A stretch of 64,000 nt of DNA, from NCBI GenBank assembly GCA_020633315.1, contig JACKDV010000012.1:124001-188000 (forward strand), read 5' to 3'. Positions within the stretch are counted from its first letter, which is position 1; every line of letters starts with the position of its first letter. The stretch comes from Myxococcales bacterium. Lineage in GTDB: Bacteria > Myxococcota_A > Polyangia > Nannocystales > Nannocystaceae. A program made the position numbers and the translations under genes. The notes under the pieces were generated by a model. That model saw only the letters and a program-made list of their open reading frames with translations. It was not told the DNA's origin and ran no database searches. This document shows positions 8,498-17,254 of the stretch, in pieces.

Positions 8498-10081
8498 TTA
8501 CCTCTTTCGAGCGCGGCGCGAGGACTTTTTTGAGGTGGCCGATGTCGATTTCTTCTTCGACGTGCCGCCGGTGGCGCCCCGGGCCGACTTCTTGGCGGTC
8601 TTCTTGGCCGTGGCCTTCTTGGCGGCGGTCTTCTTGGCGGTCTTGTTGGCGGCGGTCTTCTTGGCGGTCTTCTTGGAGGCGGCCTTCTTGGCCGTCTTCT
8701 TGGAGGCGGCCTTCTTGGCGGTGGCCTTCTTGGCCGACTTCTTCGGCGCCTTCTTGGCGGCGGCCTTCTTGGCCGGAGCCTGCTTGGTCGACTTCTTGGA
8801 GGCGGCCTTCTTGCGCTCGGCCTCCTTGCGGGCCTTGTCCTTGGCCTTCTTGGCGCGCTCCTTGTCCTTGGCGGCCTTGATGCGCTCGCGCTCCTTGAGC
8901 TTCTTGGCGCGCTCCTTGTCCTTGGCGGCCTTGATGCGCTCGCGCTCCTTGAGCTGCTTGACGCGCTCCTTGTCCTTGGCGGCCTTGATGCGCTCGCGCT
9001 CCTTGAGCTGCTTGACGCGCTCCTTGTCCTTCTCCTGCTTGAGACGCTCGCGCTCCTTGGTCTTGCGGGCGGCCTCCTTCTCGCGCTCCTTGGCCTTGCG
9101 GGCGATCTCCTTGTCCCGCTCCTTGGCCTTGCGCTCGCGCTCCTTGTCCCGCTCCTTGGCCTTGCGCTCCTTGTCCTTCTCGCGCTCGCGCAGGATCCGG
9201 TCGCGCTCGGCCTCCTTCTCTTGGCGCTTGCGGTCGCGCTCGGCCTCCTTCTCTTGGCGCTCCTGCTCCTTCTTGAGGGAGGCCTCGGCCCGGCGGCGCT
9301 CCTGCTCCTTCTTGCGCTCCTCGGCCTTGCGCTTGCGCTCCTCGTCTCGCTCCTTGCGCTTGCGCTCGCGCTCCTCGTCTCGCTCCTTGCGCTTGCGCTC
9401 GCGCTCCTCCTCGCGGCGGCGTCGCTCGGCCTCACGGCGCTCGGCCGCGGCCTGACGCTCGCGCTCGGCCGCGAGTCGCTTCTCCTCGAGCTGCCGCTGG
9501 CGCTCGGCCTCTTCCTCGGCCAGCTTGCGCTCGCGCTCGGCCGCGATCTCCTCGGGCGAGGGGCCCATCTCCAGGCCGAGCAGCTGCTTGACCTCTTCCT
9601 CGTCGACCGCCTCGCCCCGGAGCTCCTCCTCGTCGTCGCCGCGACCGTGCACCAGCACGCGGGGGAGGTTGTTGCGGAACATCACCTCCACCTTCTGCTC
9701 GCCCACGATCTCCGACGTGTAGCCCACGCCGAAGGTGGGGTGCACCACGATCTGGTTCTCCACGAGCCTGGCCTTGGGCGAGTACCGCACCGCGGTCTTG
9801 TGGTCGAAGAGGTTCATGGCATCGAGCCAGTCGGGCTTCTTGAGCCCGCGCCGCTTGGCGGCCGCCACCGTCTCGGGGTTGTCGTCGTCGCCTCCCCGCG
9901 GCGGCTTGTACGCATGGGTGTCGCCGCAGACTGCGCACTGCACGCGACGGATCTCCTCGCCGTAGCTCTCCAGGATGATGTGCTGGGTGTCGGCCCGGCA
10001 CTTGGGGCAGTAGCCCTCCACCTCGCCGCCGTTGCTGGAGCTCTGGTTGCCCCCGAAGTGGCTTTCGAAGATCTGATCCAT
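8498..10081 (-). CDS. Chimeric zinc-ribbon / CarD-like / coiled-coil / histone-H1-like protein
   Basis: 527 residues in four zones. Residues 25-52 form a zinc ribbon (CPKC and CAVC). Residues 110-147 form a small beta-domain with the pattern VVHPTFGVGY, reminiscent of CarD/KOW-type modules. Residues 165-415 are almost wholly Glu/Arg/Lys/Ala, a long charged helix with tandem KERERIKAAKD-like units. Residues 415-527 are Lys/Ala/Thr/Ser repeats (KKTAKKAA type), as in bacterial H1 homologues (HC1) that bind DNA without sequence specificity. No signal peptide or membrane segment is present. The most economical role is nucleoid or transcription-associated DNA binding, but this is inference. The gene has its own terminator and a long 5' gap. 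The repetitive region may vary in length between strains. Confidence 0.82.
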   Translation of the reverse strand: MDQIFESHFGGNQSSSNGGEVEGYCPKCRADTQHIILESYGEEIRRVQCAVCGDTHAYKPPRGGDDDNPETVAAAKRRGLKKPDWLDAMNLFDHKTAVRYSPKARLVENQIVVHPTFGVGYTSEIVGEQKVEVMFRNNLPRVLVHGRGDDEEELRGEAVDEEEVKQLLGLEMGPSPEEIAAERERKLAEEEAERQRQLEEKRLAAERERQAAAERREAERRRREEERERKRKERDEERERKRKERDEERKRKAEERKKEQERRRAEASLKKEQERQEKEAERDRKRQEKEAERDRILREREKDKERKAKERDKERERKAKERDKEIARKAKEREKEAARKTKERERLKQEKDKERVKQLKERERIKAAKDKERVKQLKERERIKAAKDKERAKKLKERERIKAAKDKERAKKAKDKARKEAERKKAASKKSTKQAPAKKAAAKKAPKKSAKKATAKKAASKKTAKKAASKKTAKKTAANKTAKKTAAKKATAKKTAKKSARGATGGTSKKKSTSATSKKSSRRARKR

Positions 10082-10722
10082 GTGCCTTTAAATCTCCGGC
10101 TTAGCTCGCACTATCACGCGAGACTCAAGGCAACAAGAGCCATCGACTCCGAAAACAACCGGGGCCGGCCCTCCACGGGCTCGCGAGCTTGGATCCCTCG
10201 CCGCGCGGTGGTGCGAAATTTCATCGCGATTTCATATGGTTGAGCCATGTCTCGGCCGTCGGGTCGCGGCCTCGGTCGGCCTCGGGATGGGGCGACCGAG
10301 GCCGGTGTCCGATCCGCTGTCCACGGAGATCCCCGATTCAAAGGATCAGGGGATCACGACGGCCGCGACCGGCTTCATCGGAGCGCCCGAGGTCGATCGC
10401 GACGCGTCCGGGAGATCGAGGAGAGCCTGCGACCAACGACCGCATCGGCCGGAAGGACGCAAGGGGCTGGTGACGGAAGGGGAGCCTGGGGATCGGTTCC
10501 ATCGAGCGTTTGTCAAGTGCGCTGATCTCACGGCACTCGATCGGCGCCAGGGCATCGGGCCTGGATCCCGGCCCTCCTCCTTCGGTCCGGGGTCCTGCCG
10601 GCATGCGCATCTCACACCCGAAGTGTCCGCCCCATGCGGGTGGTCGATGGCGCGGCCGCGCCGCGTCGGGATCGGCGCTCGGCCACCCGACGCGAGCGAG
10701 CGCTCGCGACGATGCACCCTCG
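10082..10722. other. 641-nt stretch without a recognisable gene
   Basis: The stretch lies between two minus-strand genes. Short open frames exist on both strands (up to 188 codons), but none has motif content, a good ribosome-binding site or a protein-like composition. The left ~140 nt are less GC-rich and probably hold the promoter of the zinc-ribbon/H1-like gene. A 12-bp inverted repeat lies at 10267-10304. A decayed gene or an untranslated RNA is possible, but neither is shown. Confidence 0.5.
10267..10304. repeat. 12-bp inverted repeat in the large gap
   Basis: CGGCCTCGGTCG (10267-10278) and CGACCGAGGCCG (10293-10304) are perfectly complementary across a 14-nt loop. There is no adjacent T-run. 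It could be a structured RNA element or a distant terminator for the minus-strand gene ending at 10723. Confidence 0.5.
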
Positions 10723-11595
10723 CTACTTCGACGAGCCCGCGTCGCCGGTCGCGGGACGCTTGGGAGCCGCGTCGTCGCCTCCGCTCACGTGCTCGTCGCT
10801 GAACGACAGCTCGAGATCGGAGTCGCCTTGTTGGTTGAGCCCCATCGCGTGGGTCAGCTTGCGGACCTCGGCCACTGCTTCCTTGGACTGCTCGGCGAGG
10901 CTGCTCAGCTCGCGGCACACCACGCGGAAGGCCCGACCGTGATCGCCAGCCTGGGCCGCGATGATGTTGCCGTTGAGCGCGAGCAGCTGGAGCCGACGCG
11001 CCACGTCATCGATGAAGTGCATCACCGACTCCATGCGATCGGCCTGGATCTGCAGCTGGCTGCGAGCCTCGCCGCCCGAGCTCTCGCGCAGGCTGGTCAT
11101 CAGCATCTCGCGGAAGGCCTTCTCGTCCTGGAACGCCTCCACCATGCCCACGGGGCCGTAGTCGTCGGGCTTGTCGGTGGCGTAGAGCGGGCGCGCGGCC
11201 ACCAGGTAGCGGCGGCCGCCGAGGTCCACGGTGCCGCGGTAGATCTCGCGACGCCGCAGCACCGTGTCCACCACCGCCGCGTCGGCGAAGCCACCCACGT
11301 CCATCGGATCGCCGGCATCGAGCACGCTCGACGACGCGATCCGCCGGTTGCCCAGGTACAGGCTCACGCCGAGGCTGGTGGCCCGGGCCACCCGCGGCAG
11401 CACGTCCCGATCGTTGTTGAGCACGCGGTCGCCGGCCAGCAGGTCCTGGTCGCGTCGCCGCAGTCGGCCCAGGCCGTGGATCAAGTCATCGAGCAGCTCC
11501 GCGGCCGAGGCCGCTCGCTCGCTCATGCGGCGCGTGATCACGTGCCAAACCGCGTCGTAGACCTGGCTTTCGGAGTGCTCCTGCGTCACCGCCAC
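10723..11595 (-). CDS. Soluble Cache / methyl-accepting-chemotaxis-like signalling protein
   Basis: 290 residues from the GTG at 11595; a GTG six nt downstream is equally possible, and a longer frame would run into gltX. Residues ~45-165 look like a single Cache-type sensor (GVSLYLGNRRIASSS, then a beta-hairpin ending in ARPLYATD). Residues ~205-265 resemble the tip of an MCP signalling hairpin: LLALNGNIIAAQAGDHGRAF, then ELSSLAEQS. Two MCP tip residues differ from consensus, with Asn-Ile-Ile in place of the usual Ala-Ile-Glu. There is no membrane segment or signal peptide, which is unusual because Cache domains are mostly extracytoplasmic. The C-terminus is a short acidic tail. It may be a cytoplasmic sensor feeding a chemosensory array. 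It is divergent from gltX by 42 nt. Confidence 0.72.
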   Translation of the reverse strand: MAVTQEHSESQVYDAVWHVITRRMSERAASAAELLDDLIHGLGRLRRRDQDLLAGDRVLNNDRDVLPRVARATSLGVSLYLGNRRIASSSVLDAGDPMDVGGFADAAVVDTVLRRREIYRGTVDLGGRRYLVAARPLYATDKPDDYGPVGMVEAFQDEKAFREMLMTSLRESSGGEARSQLQIQADRMESVMHFIDDVARRLQLLALNGNIIAAQAGDHGRAFRVVCRELSSLAEQSKEAVAEVRKLTHAMGLNQQGDSDLELSFSDEHVSGGDDAAPKRPATGDAGSSK

Positions 11596-11637
11596 CGAGT
11601 GTAACGGGGTGGCCGGGCTTGTGGTAGGCAGGGGCGC

Positions 11638-13239
11638 ATGTCCTCTCCAGGTCGGATGCCCCCCCGGGTCCGGATCGCGCCCAGCCCCACCGGCGACCCC
11701 CACGTGGGGACCGCCTACATCGCCCTGTTCAACTACGCCTTTGCGCGGCGCCACGGCGGTCGCTTCGTCCTGCGCATCGAGGACACCGATCAGCAGCGCT
11801 ACACCGCGGGCAGCGAGCAGGCCATCCTGGAGTCCCTGCGCTGGCTCGGCCTATCTTGGGACGAGGGGCCCGACGTGGGCGGGGAGCACGGCCCCTACCG
11901 CCAGTCCGAGCGCCTGCCCGTCTACCGCGAGCACCTGGCCGCGCTGATGCAGCGGGGCCACGCCTACCGCTGCTTCTGCACCCGCGAGCGCCTCGACGCC
12001 CTGCGCAAGCAGCAGACCGAGACCAAGGCCCGCCTGGGCTACGACGGCCACTGCCGCGACCTGCCGGTGGCCGAGGCCGAGCAGCGGGCCGCGGCCGGCG
12101 AGGCCCACGTGGTGCGCCTGCGCGTGCCGGCCGAGGGCAGCACCGTGGTCAGCGACCAGCTCCGCGGCGACGTGGAGTTCTCCCACGCCGAGATCGACGA
12201 CCAGGTGCTGCTCAAGTCCGACGGCTTCCCCACCTACCACCTCGCCAACGTCGTCGACGATCACCTCATGGGCATCACCCACGTGATCCGCGGCGAGGAG
12301 TGGCTCAGCTCCACCCCCAAGCACGTGCTGCTGTACCGCGCCTTCGGCTGGGAGGAGCCGCAGTGGTACCACCTGGGCCTGCTGCGCAACGCCGACAAGA
12401 GCAAGCTCAGCAAGCGCAAGAACCCGGTGTCGATCATCCACTACCGGGAGCTGGGCTTCCTGCCCCACACCTTCCTCAACTTCCTGGCCACGCTGGGCTT
12501 CTCCATGGGCAGCGACGTGGAGCGCTTCTCCCTGCAGGAGATGATCGACGCCTTCGAATGGGACAAGGTGAGCGTGGGCGGTCCCGTGTTCGACTCGCGC
12601 AAGCTCGAGTCCTTCAGCGCCGACGACCTGCGGGCGCTCGGCGACGACGAGCTGCTCGCCGAGCTGCAGGCGCAGGTGCTGCGCCCCGATCGCCTGCGGG
12701 CCATGGTGGCGCTGGCCCACGAGCGCATCACCACCCTCGACGACTTCGTGCCCTACGTCAGCTTCATGTTCGGCGGCACGGTGGACTACGCGGCCGTGCT
12801 GCCCAAGGCCGCGCTCAAGAAGCGCAGCTTCGAGGACAGCGCCCAGATCCTCGTCACCTACATCGAGGAGATCGAGCGAGACCCGCGGGCGCGGGGCTTC
12901 GGGGTGGAGGCGCTCGAGGAGTTCAGCCGCGAGTTCTGCGAGCGCCACGGGTGGAAGGCCAAGGAGCTGTTCACCCTGCTGCGGATCGCCGTCACCGGTC
13001 GCACCGCTGCACCGCCGCTGTTCGACACCATGGCCCTGGTGGGCAAGGACCGCGCGCGCATGCGGATCCGCGACTTCGTGGCCCTGCTGCGGCAGGAGCC
13101 CGAGACCACCGAGGCCCTGGCCAAGCGCTACGCGGCCGCGATCCGGGACGAGCGCAAGCGCCTGGGCGTGGAGCCGCAGGCGTTGCTGGAGGCGATCACG
13201 GCCGAGCTCGCCGGCCCGCCCGGCAACAAGAAGGGGTAG
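11638..13239 (+). CDS. gltX: Glutamyl-tRNA synthetase
   Basis: 533 residues, slightly longer than the usual ~470-500. The enzyme charges tRNA-Glu (and tRNA-Gln where the amidotransferase route exists) in the cytoplasm. The class I signature is present: IAPSPTGDPHVGT near residues 13-25 (HIGH-type) and KLSKRK (KMSKS-type) around 260. The tRNA-editing-free insertion and helical anticodon-binding C-terminal domain follow (about 320-533). The ATG at 11638 is preceded by a GGCAGGGG purine run; the second Met, six codons in, is an alternative. A TAGGCA -10-like hexamer lies 7 nt upstream, so the leader may be very short. It stands alone between a divergent Cache protein and MarR. Confidence 0.96.
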   Translation: MSSPGRMPPRVRIAPSPTGDPHVGTAYIALFNYAFARRHGGRFVLRIEDTDQQRYTAGSEQAILESLRWLGLSWDEGPDVGGEHGPYRQSERLPVYREHLAALMQRGHAYRCFCTRERLDALRKQQTETKARLGYDGHCRDLPVAEAEQRAAAGEAHVVRLRVPAEGSTVVSDQLRGDVEFSHAEIDDQVLLKSDGFPTYHLANVVDDHLMGITHVIRGEEWLSSTPKHVLLYRAFGWEEPQWYHLGLLRNADKSKLSKRKNPVSIIHYRELGFLPHTFLNFLATLGFSMGSDVERFSLQEMIDAFEWDKVSVGGPVFDSRKLESFSADDLRALGDDELLAELQAQVLRPDRLRAMVALAHERITTLDDFVPYVSFMFGGTVDYAAVLPKAALKKRSFEDSAQILVTYIEEIERDPRARGFGVEALEEFSREFCERHGWKAKELFTLLRIAVTGRTAAPPLFDTMALVGKDRARMRIRDFVALLRQEPETTEALAKRYAAAIRDERKRLGVEPQALLEAITAELAGPPGNKKG

Positions 13240-13275
13240 GGCAGGGCCCGGCCCGCGGCAGAATCACCTTGCCGA

Positions 13276-13303
13276 TCGATATATCCATGCTTCGATATAT
13301 CGA
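13276..13303. promoter_or_regulatory. Probable MarR operator overlapping the marR promoter
   Basis: TCGATATATC (13276-13285) and GATATATCGA (13294-13303) form a perfect inverted repeat with an 8-nt spacer. Each arm contains the self-complementary octamer GATATATC, so two dimer sites 16 bp apart are also possible. It is strikingly AT-rich for this genome. A -10-like TATGCT lies at 13323-13328, six nt before the GTG start, and the matching -35 position (13300-13305) overlaps the right arm, as expected for autorepression. Confidence 0.75.
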
Positions 13304-13334
13304 GTCATGAATACGTTCGCGCTATGCTCCTGGC

Positions 13335-13781
13335 GTGGGTCGTTCTCGCTCCGCGCTTCCCCCCCTGCTCTTCCAACGCGTCGGCCAGCTCCGTGCATTG
13401 TTCACCGCCCAGATGGACGGTGGGCTCGGCATGATCCAGAAGCTCGAGCTGACCATGGCCCAGGCGATGGCGCTGTCGCAGCTCGCCGAGCGGGGCCCGA
13501 TGACCTTCGCCCAGCTCCAGAAGGCGGCCAGCCGCTCGCAGGCCGCCACCAGCCACCTGGTGGAGCAGCTCGAGCAGCGGGGGCTGGTGCAGCGCAAGCC
13601 CGACCCCAGCGACGGTCGGCGTCGCCTGGTCGAGCTCGCCCCCGGCGGTCGACGGGCCATGGAGCGCATCGAGCAGATGCGTCGCGGCGCGATGGAGTCG
13701 GTGTTCCGCCGCCTGCCGCCCGAGCTGCTCGCTCGCTTCGACGAGGTGCTGGGCGAGGTCCTGAGCGCGCTCGAGCCCTGA
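13335..13781 (+). CDS. MarR family transcriptional regulator
   Basis: 148 residues with the MarR winged-helix layout: an N-terminal dimerisation helix, helix-turn-helix at about 55-85 (SRSQAATSHLVEQLEQRG), and the wing RKPDPSDGRRRLVELAPGG at 86-105, which contains the conserved DxRxxxxxLT-type segment. MarR proteins bind palindromes as dimers and release on ligand binding. The start is GTG at 13335, with no good Shine-Dalgarno but a -10-like TATGCT six nt upstream, suggesting a leaderless mRNA. The downstream methyltransferase-like gene starts 16 nt later, so the two probably form an operon, and MarR may control its partner. Confidence 0.9.
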   Translation: MGRSRSALPPLLFQRVGQLRALFTAQMDGGLGMIQKLELTMAQAMALSQLAERGPMTFAQLQKAASRSQAATSHLVEQLEQRGLVQRKPDPSDGRRRLVELAPGGRRAMERIEQMRRGAMESVFRRLPPELLARFDEVLGEVLSALEP

Positions 13782-13797
13782 GCGAGGGGAGGGCGTC

Positions 13798-14460
13798 ATG
13801 ATGGCCGTGCGCATGACCGTGTTCATCGCGCTCCTGGTGGTGGGCTTCGGGGCGCTGCTGTTCGGGGGCGCCGGCCGCCTCGACCTGCCGTGGCTGTGGG
13901 CCTACCTGGTCGGCTGGGCCCTCTACGCGGGCGTCTCCTCGGGCCTGTCTGTGTGGCTCAACCCCACCCTTATGGCCGAGCGGATGAAGCCGCCCTCCGA
14001 TCGCGATCGCCTCACCCGGCGGCTGGCCGTGGGCCCGTGCCTCGCCCACCTGGTCGTGGCCGGGCTCGACGCCCGCTACGGCTGGTCGAGCATGCCGGTG
14101 ACCTTGCGCCTGCTGGGCTTCGCGTCGATGACCCTGGCGTGGTCGCTCATCGCCTGGACCTTCGCCACCAACCGCTTCGCCTCCTCGGCGGTGCGGATCC
14201 AGACCGAGCGCAACCACGAGGTGATCACCACCGGGCCCTACGCGATCGTTCGCCACCCCATGTACCTGGGCGTGTTCCTCACCGTGCTCGGCAGCCCGCT
14301 CGCGCTCGGCTCGTGGTGGGCGCTGCTGGTGGTGTCGCCGGTGGCGCTGATCTTCGTGCGCCGCACGAGGCTCGAGGACCGCATGCTGCACGACGAGCTG
14401 CCGGGCTACGCCGAGTATGCGCGGCGGACTCGGTACCGGATCGTCCCGGGGATCTTCTGA
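13798..14460 (+). CDS. Isoprenylcysteine carboxyl methyltransferase-like membrane protein
   Basis: 220 residues with four to five hydrophobic segments. The C-terminal half has the ICMT/phospholipid methyltransferase-like signature ITTGPYAIVRHPMYLG (about 142-157), followed by a helix pair and an ExxM/L-ExxY segment (LEDRMLHDELPGYAEYARRTRYRIVPGIF reads as two blocks). Family members methylate lipids or small hydrophobic substrates at the membrane using S-adenosylmethionine. The start ATG 13798 follows a strong GAGGGGAGG ribosome-binding site; a second ATG is immediately adjacent. It is in an apparent operon with the MarR gene, which suggests induction by a lipophilic compound. The substrate is unknown. 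Confidence 0.82.
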   Translation: MMAVRMTVFIALLVVGFGALLFGGAGRLDLPWLWAYLVGWALYAGVSSGLSVWLNPTLMAERMKPPSDRDRLTRRLAVGPCLAHLVVAGLDARYGWSSMPVTLRLLGFASMTLAWSLIAWTFATNRFASSAVRIQTERNHEVITTGPYAIVRHPMYLGVFLTVLGSPLALGSWWALLVVSPVALIFVRRTRLEDRMLHDELPGYAEYARRTRYRIVPGIF

Positions 14461-14685
14461 GATTCTCACCCCGCGGCCGCGGGACCCATGGTCGAGGAAA
14501 CTGACGTAGAGTCGGCGTGCCGGTGTGACGTCGGATCTTCTATGGTGCACGGTAAGCCCGTTTCTGAGATGGACGCACGCCTCCTGAGCACCTCTGATTG
14601 TTGCCAGGTGCCCCGCGAGCGGGTGCCAAACACGTTGCTAGTGTTCATGAATCCAGGAGGCTGGCCGGCATGCACGGAGGCCAAA
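14461..14685. mobile_element. Probable IS110 left-end noncoding region
   Basis: The 225 nt between the methyltransferase stop and the transposase start hold no gene-like frame and are less GC-rich than the surroundings. IS110 elements carry a noncoding guide (bridge) RNA region next to the transposase, so this may be its remnant. No terminal inverted repeats are expected for this family, and the left boundary could not be placed. Confidence 0.35.
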
Positions 14686-16171
14686 ATGGAGCTGATTCAC
14701 GAACGATGTGCTGGACTGGACGTTCGCTGACCGTCGTGGCGTGCGTGCGGGTCGCCGAGGCCGGCAAGGTCCGGCGTGAGGTCAGACCTTCTCGACGACG
14801 ACCAGGGACTGCTCAAGCTGGGAGACTGGCTGTTCGAGCACGGATCACGCACGGTGATGAATCGACCGGCGTGTACTGGAAGCCGGTGTGGCACGTGCTG
14901 GAGACTTCGTCGACCTCTCGCTGGCCAACGCCAGGAGGTCAAGAATCTCCGGGACGCAAGAGCGACGTCCAGCGACTCGCAGTGGCTCGCGGATCTGCTG
15001 GCCCATGGTCTGCTGCGCCGGAGCTTCGTTGAAGTGCACCGGCGTGCCCCCGCGTTTCGGATCGTCGGCGTGGGTGGGTCGTGCCGGGCCGCAATCGCGT
15101 GAGTCAAGACCTTCTCGACGCGGTCGCCGCTGGACGCCGCGTTCCTGGAGTCGGCGTCAGCACGATCACCACGCGGGACGCGACGCGTGTAGGAGTGGGG
15201 TCAACTTGCGCGCCGTGGCTACGCCAAGGAGGTCAGAATCCTGCGCAGAGCGACGTCAGCGACTCGTGCAGTGGCCGCGGCGGATTGTTGGCCCATGGTC
15301 TGCTGCCCGGAGCTTCGTTCCTGAGCGAAGGGTCGAGGAACTGCGTGAGCTGACCCGAACCCGCAAGCAGACGGTCCGCGACATCACACGCCATGCCCAG
15401 CGAATCGACAAGCTCCTTCAGGGCGCCAACATCAAGATGCGCTCCGTCCTCAGCGAAGTCCTGGGCAAGAGCGGCAAGGCGATTCTCCGCGCGATGGTTG
15501 AGGGCGAGAACGATCCAGACAAGCTCGCGAACCTGGCGAGGTTCGGCGAGAAGGAAGAAGGCCGAGCTCGCCGAAGCACTCGATGGCTTCGTCGACGATC
15601 ACCACCTTCCTCCCTTCGACAGCATCTGGACGCAGCCGAGCACATGCAGGGCATGGTCGATGCCATCGAAGCGGATCGATGAGGTCCTGCGCCCTTTCGC
15701 GGCGCGGCCGCTCACCTGGAGACGATTCCGGAGTCAGTGAGACGGCCGCTCGGGTCATCATCGCGGAGATCAGGCCGACATGACGCGATTCCCAACCGCG
15801 GGCGAGCTCGTGTCGTGGGCAGGCCTGTCCCCAGCTCGATGAGAGCGCGGGCAGAAGCGGTCCCGCAAGATCCGCAAGGGCAACCCATGGCTCAAGACGA
15901 CTCGTCCAGTGTGCCTGGGTCTCGATTCGCTCGTCAAGCTATCTCAAGAGCCGCTACCACCGGGTGCGCTCTCGCGCGGGGAAGATGAAGGCGATCGTGG
16001 CCGTCGCTCGAACCCTGCTGGTGGCCATCTACCATGCTCCGCGATGGGCAGGACTACCGAGACCTGGGCGAAGCCTTCCTCGAGCAGCGGGACCGAGAGC
16101 GGATTGCCCGCTCCCTGACCCGCAGGCTCGAGCGTCTGGGATACGAGGTCGACCTTCGCGCAGCCGCGTAG
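14686..16171 (+). pseudogene. IS110-family transposase, degenerate and partly duplicated
   Basis: Fragments in all three frames spell an IS110 transposase in order. They are MELIHERCAGLDV at 14686 and LTVVACVRVAEAGKVRREVR just after. Next come STGVYWKPVWHVLE near 14860, WLADLLAHGLL near 14990, ELRELTRTRKQTVRDITRHA near 15340 and NIKMRSVLSEVLGKSGKAIL near 15430. The end is SYLKSRYHRVRSRAGKMKAI and RERIARSLTRRLERLGYEVD up to the TAG at 16171. At least eight frameshifts break it. The segment around 14933-15030 recurs in diverged form at about 15229-15320, so two element copies have merged or one has partly duplicated. It cannot encode an active DEDD transposase. Local GC is slightly lower than in the flanks. 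Confidence 0.88.
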
Positions 16172-16246
16172 CCCGCCCCGGTCCAGCTGGGAGTTACTTG
16201 CTAGTGAGCCGCTCCCGTCATGGCGCCGCCGTCGGGCCGGTCGCGC

Positions 16247-17254
16247 TCAGATCGTGCCGATGAAGTGCGTCCCCGCCAGCCCGTCGAGCGACTCGCGAAG
16301 GTGCGCCGCGTCGGTGATGAGCCCCCGCCGCCCCTTCTTGCGCAGCAGGAACTCGTAGATCGCCGCCACCTTGGGCCCCATGGAGCCCATGGGGAACTGC
16401 TCGTCCTCGATGTAGGCGCGGCACTCGGCCATGGTCACCGCGCCCAGGCGCCGCTGCTGCGGCTTGCCGAAGTCGAGGTACACGCCGTCGACGGCGGTGA
16501 GGATCACCAGCAGGTCGGCGTCCACATCGGAGGCGAGCACGCCCGAGGTGAGGTCCTTGTCGATGACGGCCTCGATGCCCACGTAGTCCTCGGTGTCGGG
16601 GTCCGACGACATCGCCACGGGGATCCCCCCGCCGCCGGCCGCGATCACGATGTTGCCCGCCTGCGCGGCCTCGCGGATCATGTCGCGCTGCACGATCTGC
16701 TGGGGCCGCGGGCTGGGCACGCGACGCCGCCAGCCGCGGCCGATGTCCTCGCCGATGACCCAGCCGAAGTGATCGCGGCAGCGCTCGGCCTCTTGCTGGC
16801 TGAAGAACGGCCCGACCGGCTTGCTGGGGCGGTCGAAGGCGGGGTCCTCGGGGTCGACCAGCACCTGGGTGATCATGGTGACCACGAAGCGATCGATGTG
16901 GCGGGGCCGCAGCTCGTTGAGCAGCGCTCGCTGCAGCAGGTAGCCCAGGCTGCCCTCGGTCTGCGCCACCAGCATGTCCAGGGGCAGGGGTGGCTGCAGG
17001 TCGCGGGTCATCTCCATGCGCTGCAGCAGCTCGCCCACCTGGGGGCCGTTGCCGTGGGTGAGCACCAGGTTGTAGCCGCGCTCCACCAGGGTGATGAGCT
17101 CGGTGCAGATCATCCGCGCGTTGCGGGCGTGGTCGTCGTAGGTGCCGCGCTCGCCGGGCTGGATGAACGCGTGGCCGCCCATGGCGACCACGGCGGTGGG
17201 GGCTCGGGGGCGCAGGTCGATGGCCGAGGAGGACGCGGAGGGGGCAGGGTTCAT
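16247..17254 (-). CDS. arcC: Carbamate kinase
   Basis: 335 residues, about 20 more than usual because of an N-terminal extension. The family blocks are VVAMGGHAF near residue 25, LVLTHGNGPQVG near 65, IVIAAGGGGIPV around 215 and a C-terminal FPMGSMGPKVAA segment. It makes ATP and ammonia plus CO2 from carbamoyl phosphate in the last step of the arginine deiminase route, in the cytoplasm. Its ATG overlaps the arcA stop in an ATGA, which implies translational coupling. The usual middle enzyme of the pathway, ornithine carbamoyltransferase (arcB), is not in the window. The next gene on the right is the IS110 remnant on the other strand. Confidence 0.93.
   Translation of the reverse strand: MNPAPSASSSAIDLRPRAPTAVVAMGGHAFIQPGERGTYDDHARNARMICTELITLVERGYNLVLTHGNGPQVGELLQRMEMTRDLQPPLPLDMLVAQTEGSLGYLLQRALLNELRPRHIDRFVVTMITQVLVDPEDPAFDRPSKPVGPFFSQQEAERCRDHFGWVIGEDIGRGWRRRVPSPRPQQIVQRDMIREAAQAGNIVIAAGGGGIPVAMSSDPDTEDYVGIEAVIDKDLTSGVLASDVDADLLVILTAVDGVYLDFGKPQQRRLGAVTMAECRAYIEDEQFPMGSMGPKVAAIYEFLLRKKGRRGLITDAAHLRESLDGLAGTHFIGTI

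Noticed and set aside
8498..9400. Tandem KERERIKAAKD-like units as a mobile or CRISPR-like repeat
   Set aside because: The repeats are in frame, imperfect and part of a continuous charged helix, so they are protein repeats.
10236..10802. Plus-strand frame of 188 codons in the large gap
   Set aside because: It is Arg/Pro/Ser-rich with no motif, and it overlaps the Cache gene on the other strand.
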